Notes under the pieces: model-generated | The model's database searches: none | Seen by the model: only the letters and a program-made list of their open reading frames with translations | What the model was told of the DNA's origin: nothing | Source of the DNA: an uncultured Paludibacter sp. | Lineage (GTDB): Bacteria; Bacteroidota; Bacteroidia; Bacteroidales; Paludibacteraceae | Reading direction: 5' to 3' | Assembly: GCA_937927845.1 (NCBI GenBank) | Contig: CALFXE010000168.1 | Coordinates: 1 to 11,086 of the forward strand | Length of the DNA: 11,086 bases | Shown here: positions 6,450 through 11,086 of the stretch, piece after piece | Numbering within the stretch: position 1 is the first letter of the stretch | Layout: each line of letters starts with the position of its first letter | Made by a program: the position numbers and the translations under genes

Positions 6450-7151
6450 TTAAAATTTAAAACTGCAACATAGTCCATATGTAAGTTGCATGTTTGTATT
6501 TTGATTTGTCAGAAATTTATCATGTGTTATGGTTGGTTTTATTTTTAAAGATAAATCCGTAGAAATATCAAAATCGTATAAATGCGCATCTACAAAAGCA
6601 TCTATTAATGTCAAACCATAATATGCAACTGAAATAATGATACTTAAATCTCTATTATATCTTGATTTGTCCATTCCTGTTTTTATCATATTAGTAAACG
6701 ATGATACTCCGCCATAACTTTCAATAGTATATCCCGGGGGAATGATATCCAAATAACTTGTGGTATTATCATCACTGTCTGTTATGTCTAAATAAGCATT
6801 TTTATATGTAATGAACTGTCGTGAATTCCAATTTATTGCATAAAAACAACCTAAAAAACCACCGTAAACAATAGGTAATTTCCAGTATTTTCTATTTAGA
6901 ATTTGTCCATAACCAGGTATTACTGCACCCAACCAGATAGCACGATTTGGATTAGGTTTATATTCATCAGTTGTCTTTTGAGTTACAATATCATCTGTTG
7001 CCGTATCATCTTCAATAATTGTTTTAAACTCTAAATTCTGCAATGAATGTATTGTGTCTTGTGATTGTTTCTCCAAAAAATTATGACTAAAACCACATAT
7101 CGGAAATAATCCAAGCAGTGCAATAATCCATATTTTTGGTCGTATCCACAC
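6450..7151 (-). CDS. DUF5683 domain envelope protein
   Basis: I recognise the family (DUF5683), but its function is not established. The 233-aa product has a hydrophobic N-terminus (IWIIALLGLFPICGF, 7-21) that looks like a signal peptide or anchor. A low-complexity acidic stretch (about 25-65) precedes the conserved core PNPNRAIWLGAVIPGYGQIL (66-85), then NRKYWKLPIVYGGFLG, the family's signature, with two likely membrane helices at about 92-108 and 168-187. DAFVDAHLYDFDIS (184-197) precedes a C-terminal beta-rich tail ending in aromatic FKF, reminiscent of an outer-membrane beta strand. The start must be the GTG at 7149-7151 (or the rare ATT before it), because a TAA lies two codons upstream in frame and no ATG is close by. 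It sits 12 bp after parB and 6 bp before the transglycosylase. The conserved placement suggests a role in the envelope linked to segregation or division; that is inference. Confidence 0.88.
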   Translation of the reverse strand: MWIRPKIWIIALLGLFPICGFSHNFLEKQSQDTIHSLQNLEFKTIIEDDTATDDIVTQKTTDEYKPNPNRAIWLGAVIPGYGQILNRKYWKLPIVYGGFLGCFYAINWNSRQFITYKNAYLDITDSDDNTTSYLDIIPPGYTIESYGGVSSFTNMIKTGMDKSRYNRDLSIIISVAYYGLTLIDAFVDAHLYDFDISTDLSLKIKPTITHDKFLTNQNTNMQLTYGLCCSFKF

Positions 7152-7163
7152 AATTTAGTACAA

Positions 7164-8042
7164 TTAATTTATGTCAATATTGTCGAATAACTCCATTATA
7201 CGAAGCAAATCATCGTCATTTTTGAATGGTATTAGAATTTTACCTTTACCTTTTGCATCGGATGAAAACTTCACATTTGCATTTAATACTTTTTGTAAAC
7301 GTGATTGTAATTCATTGTATTCTTCAAGATTAATTTTAGGTTTAACCGACACAGATTTTTCAAAAGCACCGGTATTGCTATATAAACGCACTAAATCCTC
7401 AACTTTTCTAACAGAATAGTCGTGTTTCAGAATAAGTTCATATAGTTGAAGTTGTGCAACTGGTTCGCTAAGTCCTAAAATAGCTCTTGCGTGTCCCATA
7501 TCAATCTTCTTATCTTTAATTCCCATCTGAATTTCAGCCGGTAATTTCAGCAATCTCAAATAATTAGCAATAGTAGCTCTTTTTTTACCAACTCTTTCGC
7601 TAAGTCTTTCCTGTGTTAGTTTATATTCTTCCATCAGGCGATAAAACGACAAAGCTATTTCTATGGCATTCAAATCCTCACGTTGAATGTTTTCAATCAA
7701 AGCCATCTCCATTACTTGTTCGTCGGCAGCGGTGCGAATATATGCCGGAATCGATTTCAATCCCACCATTTTCGAGGCTCTATATCTTCTTTCTCCGGCA
7801 ATTATCAGATAAGTACCGTCATTGTTTTTACGTAAAGTAACAGGAGATATAACGCCTAATTCGCGGATGGAACTTGCCAATTCTTCCATTGCTTCCTGAT
7901 CGAAATATGTACGCGGCTGGTTAGTGTTGGTAGAAATCAAATTAAGATCGACTTCGCTTATAGATGATGAGCCAGATGCGTTGATATGATCCGTATCTAT
8001 CAGTGCGCCAAGTCCTTTTCCTAATCCAGTAGTTTTTGCCAT
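7164..8042 (-). CDS. parB: Chromosome partitioning protein ParB (Spo0J), parS-binding CTPase
   Basis: This protein binds centromere-like parS sites, spreads along DNA as a CTP-dependent clamp and stimulates ParA to segregate chromosome origins. Residues 4-15 (TTGLGKGLGALI) are the N-terminal ParA-activating motif. The ParB/Srx nuclease-like CTP-binding domain follows, with NQPR (41-44), GERRYRAS (83-90, the CTP phosphate-contacting motif) and ENIQRED (117-123). The helix-turn-helix is about 140-165 (KLTQERLSERVGKKRATIAN), and MGHARAILGL (182-191) is the typical post-HTH helix. Residues 236-288 form the dimerisation domain. Its length (292 aa) is normal for chromosomal ParB. It starts 23 bp after parA. 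I looked for a TGTTCCACGTGAAACA-like parS in the window and saw none, so its sites must lie elsewhere. Confidence 0.97.
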   Translation of the reverse strand: MAKTTGLGKGLGALIDTDHINASGSSSISEVDLNLISTNTNQPRTYFDQEAMEELASSIRELGVISPVTLRKNNDGTYLIIAGERRYRASKMVGLKSIPAYIRTAADEQVMEMALIENIQREDLNAIEIALSFYRLMEEYKLTQERLSERVGKKRATIANYLRLLKLPAEIQMGIKDKKIDMGHARAILGLSEPVAQLQLYELILKHDYSVRKVEDLVRLYSNTGAFEKSVSVKPKINLEEYNELQSRLQKVLNANVKFSSDAKGKGKILIPFKNDDDLLRIMELFDNIDIN

Positions 8043-8065
8043 AGAATATTATCTCTAATTGAAAA

Positions 8066-8839
8066 TTATCTTACAATAATATTTTTTTGTATTAACTCTT
8101 TTGCAAGATCCATGTAGTTTGTATTTCCTTTAGAATCAGCATCATATAATAATACCGGCATACCGTGACTCGGTGCTTCGCTTAGTCTTACGTTCCTGCT
8201 GATTACAGTTTCAAATACCATGTTTTCAAAATGCTTTTTAACCTCTGCTAATACCTGATTAGCAAGACGTAAACGATTGTCGTACATAGTCAACAAAAAG
8301 CCTTCAATCTCTAAACTTGTATTTAGTTTACTTTTGATAATCTTAATAGTATTCAACAGTTTGCTTATTCCTTCAAGAGCAAAATATTCACATTGAACAG
8401 GAATAATAACTGAATCTGAAGCAGTAAGCGCATTAACGGTAATTAAACCTAATGATGGGGAACAATCAATAAGAATATAATCGTACACAGTCTTTAAAGG
8501 TTTTAATATGCCTTCCATAACGTGTTCACGACTATCTAAATGTAGCATTTCAATTTCAGCTCCTACTAAATCTATATGAGAGGGTAAAACTTCGAGATTC
8601 TTTATCTCTGTATCGTGTATTGCTTGTTGTGGCGGCACTCCTTCAATCAAACATTCGTAAATTGTAAATTCTAATGAACGAATATCTATGCCTAATCCTG
8701 ACGAAGCATTTGCCTGTGGATCTGCATCGACAAGCAAAACCTTTTTATCAAGTGAAGCAAGGGATGCAGCCAAATTGATTGCTGTAGTAGTTTTTCCCAC
8801 TCCTCCCTTTTGATTAGCTAATGAAATAATTTTACCCAT
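8066..8839 (-). CDS. parA: Chromosome partitioning ATPase ParA (Soj)
   Basis: A P-loop ATPase that binds nucleoid DNA non-specifically in its ATP form. ParB-stimulated hydrolysis creates the gradient that moves origins. The deviant Walker A is KGGVGKTTT (11-19) with signature K11 and K16, A' is VLLVDADPQAN (34-44), and Walker B is ILIDCSPSLG (122-131) with D125. SRNVRLSEAPSHGMPV (213-228) is the conserved C-terminal segment of Soj-type proteins. The 257-aa length and absence of an N-terminal helix-turn-helix make this the chromosomal type rather than the plasmid P1/F type. It is the first gene of the six-gene minus-strand cluster, with a TATCTTTG box 37 bp upstream of its ATG and gldG diverging on the other side. 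Confidence 0.97.
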   Translation of the reverse strand: MGKIISLANQKGGVGKTTTAINLAASLASLDKKVLLVDADPQANASSGLGIDIRSLEFTIYECLIEGVPPQQAIHDTEIKNLEVLPSHIDLVGAEIEMLHLDSREHVMEGILKPLKTVYDYILIDCSPSLGLITVNALTASDSVIIPVQCEYFALEGISKLLNTIKIIKSKLNTSLEIEGFLLTMYDNRLRLANQVLAEVKKHFENMVFETVISRNVRLSEAPSHGMPVLLYDADSKGNTNYMDLAKELIQKNIIVR

Positions 8840-8876
8840 AAATAAGCAAGCCGTTTATTTTTCCCAATATGACTGA

Positions 8877-8884
8877 CAAAGATA
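8877..8884 (-). promoter_or_regulatory. TATCTTTG -7 box for the parA operon
   Basis: On the minus strand 8884-8877 reads TATCTTTG, an exact match to the Bacteroidota -7 consensus TAnnTTTG. It would place the transcription start about 30 nt before the parA ATG. I see no convincing -33 TTG element at the usual distance in this AT-rich spacer. Confidence 0.6.
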
Positions 8885-8908
8885 AGAAAAATAAATTGAT
8901 TTTTTATT

Positions 8909-8916
8909 TATCTTTG
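8909..8916 (+). promoter_or_regulatory. TATCTTTG -7 box for gldG
   Basis: Positions 8909-8916 read TATCTTTG on the plus strand, again an exact TAnnTTTG match, about 55 bp before the gldG ATG. It is the mirror image of the parA box, and the two are separated by only 24 bp. As for parA, a -33 element is not clear. Confidence 0.6.
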
Positions 8917-8971
8917 CACAACAGCTTTAAGATGCTTTTATTCACAACAACACGCTTCAAATAACTGTAAA

Positions 8972-10666
8972 ATGAAGATTAGTAACAGATTAACTACCAT
9001 TATTACAATAGTTCTCTCGATTGCTTTTTTAGTAATTTTTACTGTTTATTCATATAGAATTGATTTAACAGAAGATAATCGATATAGTGTATCTGACTTT
9101 TCCAAGGACTTAATCAAAAGTTTTGATTCTCCTATCGAGATTACTATCTATCTGAATGGTGATTTTAACACATCATTTTATCAATTACGCAAATCGATTA
9201 TTGATTATATTGATGATTTATCTTCTTTCTCAAAATATAAAATTTCGGTTAAGCATTTTAATTCTGATGATGTCGACACAGAAGAACAGCGTATGGCGAA
9301 GTTCAACTATTTAATAGATAAAGGATTAAAGCCAACCGAGATATTGATGCGTGATAAAGACGGTAATTCTGTTAGAAAAATAATATTCCCATGGATTGAA
9401 ATTGCTGCTGATAATCAGAGTGTTCTTGTTCCGGTTTTGAAAAACATCAGTAGTCTTTCAGGAGAAGAAAACATCAATATCTCCATAGAAAATATTGAAT
9501 ATGAAATATCTAATGCTCTTAATAAACTTCAAAAGAAGGATGTACAAAAAATTGCACTTTTAGAAGGACATGATGAATTAACCGAAGCTGAAACTTATCA
9601 GATAATGAAGAGTTTAAGTAATTATTATCAGGTAGATAGAGGAGAAATTGAAGTTGATGCATCAGTTTTAAATGATTACGATGTTATAATTATTGCAGGT
9701 CCCAAAAAGCCTTTCAGTGAGATAGAGAAATATATAATCGATCAATATATAATGTATGGCGGTAGGGTTATTTGGCTGATAGATGGTGTTAGATTAGATG
9801 CAAAGCAGTTATCGTCAGAAGGTTATAGTCCGGCAATAGAGGCTGATATCAATCTGAATGATATGTTTTTCAGATATGGAGTGAAAATTCACCCTGTTTT
9901 AATTCAAGATTTACAATGTGCTTCAATTCCCGTCAATATTGCAAGACCGAAAGAAAAACCTCAATTCGATATTAAGTCATGGCATTATGCTCCTTTCTTA
10001 TTGTCGTCAGATATTCATGCTGTTACTAAAAATGTAGGAGAGATAAAATCAGAGTTTGTTTCTATTTCTAGTGTTGCCAACCTAAATTCAAACTTATCTT
10101 CAGAAGTATTATTGGCAAGTTCATCACATTCAAAAATAGAGTTGGTGCCTGCTATCATAAATTTAAACAACTCGGATATTGCAGAAGACAGTACATTTAA
10201 CGTGAGCCATATTCCTGTTGCACTTATGGTTAATGGAGTTTTCAACTCAAACTACACAAACAGGATAATACCGCAAGGTATCATTAATTCACTTCCTTTT
10301 AGAGAGCAAAGTGTAGACACAAAACAATTGTTTATTGCAAGTTCGAGTATTATTAGAAACGAAACTACAGGTATAGCGAGCGACAGTACTACTCTATCGC
10401 TTGGATATGATAGAGTAATGAACACAAACTTTGGCAATGAGCAGTTTATTGTTAATGCAGTACACTATTTAGCAGGTAAGGAAGAATTAATGCAACTTAG
10501 AAGTAAGACCTACAAAGCACGTTTGTTGAGTAAACAAATCAATAAAGATAAAAGAGTAACAATTCAAATTATCAATGTTGCTATGCCGATTATATTAGTA
10601 TCAATACTTGCTGTTGTTTTTAGTTTGCGAAGAAGATTTATGTTTAAAAGAAAAATACCGAATTAG
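8972..10666 (+). CDS. gldG: Gliding motility-associated ABC transporter auxiliary protein GldG
   Basis: GldG is the extracytoplasmic auxiliary subunit of the GldAFG ABC transporter, genetically needed for gliding in Flavobacterium johnsoniae; its substrate is unknown. The 564-aa product matches the family in length and layout. It has an N-terminal membrane helix (7-28), then YRIDLTEDNRYSVS (28-41), the conserved entry to the domain. A large periplasmic part follows, with IALLEGHDELTE (194-205, usually GHGE in relatives as I recall) and DYDVIIIAGPKKPFS (235-249), YGGRVIWLIDG (262-272), an ABC-type transport (PF09822-like) domain. A C-terminal membrane helix (533-552) is followed by basic RRRF. 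The ATG at 8972 is preceded by AAA and has no Shine-Dalgarno, as usual here. The permease gene gldF, which normally precedes it, is absent: parA diverges 132 bp away. It may be a stand-alone copy with gldF elsewhere. Many non-gliding Bacteroidales also keep gldG. Confidence 0.9.
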   Translation: MKISNRLTTIITIVLSIAFLVIFTVYSYRIDLTEDNRYSVSDFSKDLIKSFDSPIEITIYLNGDFNTSFYQLRKSIIDYIDDLSSFSKYKISVKHFNSDDVDTEEQRMAKFNYLIDKGLKPTEILMRDKDGNSVRKIIFPWIEIAADNQSVLVPVLKNISSLSGEENINISIENIEYEISNALNKLQKKDVQKIALLEGHDELTEAETYQIMKSLSNYYQVDRGEIEVDASVLNDYDVIIIAGPKKPFSEIEKYIIDQYIMYGGRVIWLIDGVRLDAKQLSSEGYSPAIEADINLNDMFFRYGVKIHPVLIQDLQCASIPVNIARPKEKPQFDIKSWHYAPFLLSSDIHAVTKNVGEIKSEFVSISSVANLNSNLSSEVLLASSSHSKIELVPAIINLNNSDIAEDSTFNVSHIPVALMVNGVFNSNYTNRIIPQGIINSLPFREQSVDTKQLFIASSSIIRNETTGIASDSTTLSLGYDRVMNTNFGNEQFIVNAVHYLAGKEELMQLRSKTYKARLLSKQINKDKRVTIQIINVAMPIILVSILAVVFSLRRRFMFKRKIPN

Positions 10667-10684
10667 TCCAACCAACGGCTGGAC
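10666..10684. terminator. Small hairpin between convergent gldG and RAYT genes
   Basis: GTCCAACC (10666-10673) pairs with GGCTGGAC (10677-10684) with one A-C mismatch and an AAC loop. AT-rich sequence follows on both sides (AATTTATTTA on plus, TAATTC on minus). It overlaps the last base of the gldG stop and lies 4 nt past the RAYT stop, so it could end transcription from both sides. It could also be a transposase-end or REP-type hairpin. No long T-tract is present. Confidence 0.4.
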
Positions 10685-10687
10685 AAT

Positions 10688-11086
10688 TTATTTATCGAAA
10701 AAACAATCATCCTGCCAGCGGTCGGGATTGGAAACAATATATTGGGAAATACGGTGCAATGAATGTTCGTTGCGGATGATATGTTCGTAGTAATTACGTT
10801 GCCAAACAGAATAACCGATACGTTTGGACACCACCGATTTGAAACCGCGGATAATTGCACCCACCGTTTGTGATGGCGATTGTAGGGGCGTATTGCATAC
10901 GCCATTATTATCCAATCCAGTATTGCATACGCCAGTATTATCCAATCCAGTATTGCATACGCCCGCATTATCCAATCCAGTATTTGGTATCCCCGCATTA
11001 TCATCGTCCAATGATATATTGAAGATTTTATCGGGCGTATGCAATACGCCCTTACGTGATGATGGGATATTGGTAGTTGTGGTTAC
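10688..11086 (-). CDS. REP-associated tyrosine transposase (RAYT, IS200-like Y1 family), C-terminal part, cut by the right edge
   Basis: The frame is open from the window edge (about 132 residues) to TAA at 10688-10690. A TTG at 11042-11044 is only an internal codon: no stop separates it from the edge, where upstream codons read VTTTTNIPSSRKGV. The C-terminal part TVGAIIRGFKSVVSKRIGY followed by VWQRNYYEHIIRNEHSLHRI and SQYIVSNPDRWQ is the helical end of Y1/RAYT transposases (WQRNYxEHIIRNE..., YI.NP..W). The HUH motif and N-terminus lie beyond the window. RAYTs mobilise or maintain REP hairpins. Between the two halves is a low-complexity insert of 10-residue repeats (GLDNxGVCNT) encoded by REP-like DNA, so the gene carries its own probable target inside its coding sequence. 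It converges on gldG. Whether the enzyme is active cannot be judged without the N-terminal half. Confidence 0.82.
   Translation of the reverse strand, partial: VTTTTNIPSSRKGVLHTPDKIFNISLDDDNAGIPNTGLDNAGVCNTGLDNTGVCNTGLDNNGVCNTPLQSPSQTVGAIIRGFKSVVSKRIGYSVWQRNYYEHIIRNEHSLHRISQYIVSNPDRWQDDCFFDK
10882..11054. repeat. REP/BIME-like block inside the RAYT gene: inverted hairpins at both ends
   Basis: On plus, GTAG (10882-10885) is followed by the stem GGCGTAT (10887-10893), loop TGC and ATACGCC (10897-10903). On minus, GTAA (11054-11051) leads into the stem GGGCGTAT/ATACGCCC (11033-11040 with 11044-11051, loop GCA on plus). The two are the same element in opposite orientation, differing at one base over about 22 bp. 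A GTAG tetranucleotide 5' of a hairpin is the classical REP layout recognised by RAYT enzymes, and two inverted REPs make a BIME. Confidence 0.75.
10891..11010. repeat. 30-bp tandem repeat (three good copies plus one degenerate) in the RAYT coding sequence
   Basis: Units lie at 10891-10920, 10921-10950 and 10951-10980. All begin TATTGCATACGCC and end TTATCCAATCCAG, with only the middle few bases variable. A fourth, degenerate copy is at 10981-11010 (TATTTGGTATCCCCGC...). The first 13 bp repeat the loop-side half of the REP hairpin next to it. The length is a multiple of three, so each copy adds ten residues (LDNxGVCNTG) without breaking the frame, and a second minus frame also stays open through the array. 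Confidence 0.9.

Noticed and set aside
7840..8900. A parS centromere site near parAB
   Set aside because: I found no TGTTCCACGTGAAACA-like palindrome. Isolated ACGTG pieces (for example near 8520 and 11055) are not flanked by the required symmetric bases.
10608..10790. Plus-strand open frame crossing the gldG stop
   Set aside because: It overlaps the gldG end and the RAYT C-terminus, has no recognisable domain, and runs opposite to a gene with clear family motifs.
10663..11004. Second minus-strand open frame with ILDWIxxAYA repeats
   Set aside because: It is an alternative reading of the same 30-bp array, open only because the unit is a multiple of three. The transposase motifs are in the other frame.

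Overview
The window looks like chromosomal DNA from a member of the Bacteroidota, most likely a Bacteroidales-type organism. Four things support this. The genes are AT-rich and start without Shine-Dalgarno sequences. TAnnTTTG promoter boxes are present. There is a GldG gliding/T9SS-associated protein and the remnant of a type IX secretion C-terminal sorting domain. The order parA-parB-DUF5683-lytic transglycosylase is characteristic of this phylum. No rRNA, tRNA, CRISPR array or complete insertion sequence is visible.

Layout. Positions 1-260 are GC-rich (about 55% by hand count over 1-240). They hold an open frame that enters from the left edge and resembles the end of a C-type-lectin/DUF1566-like protein, followed by a 42-44 bp repeat of the dispersed TCATCCCGA... 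kind. Composition drops sharply after about 260. Positions 412-615 (minus) carry a decayed T9SS sorting domain. Positions 688-3498 (minus) encode a large FAD plus Fe-S D-2-hydroxyacid (D-lactate/glycolate type) dehydrogenase. An octamer tandem repeat lies directly upstream of its start codon, and an 18-bp duplication lies farther upstream.

From 8839 down to 3762 six genes run on the minus strand with gaps of only 6 to 27 bp: parA, parB, a DUF5683 membrane/envelope protein, a LysM-containing MltD-like lytic transglycosylase, a small MerR-type regulator and a secreted PhoA-type alkaline phosphatase. They read as one operon that couples chromosome segregation to cell-wall remodelling, with a regulator and phosphatase at its tail. 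A short divergent control region (8840-8971) has back-to-back TATCTTTG boxes, one for this operon and one for gldG (8972-10666, plus). gldG here lacks its usual neighbour gldF on the 5' side.

At the right edge (10688-11086, minus, running off the window) is the C-terminal part of a REP-associated tyrosine transposase (RAYT, IS200-like Y1 family). Its reading frame contains a REP/BIME-like block: two inverted GTAG-type hairpins flanking a 30-bp in-frame tandem repeat that itself carries half of the hairpin. This is the most unusual structure in the window. gldG and the RAYT converge on a small hairpin.
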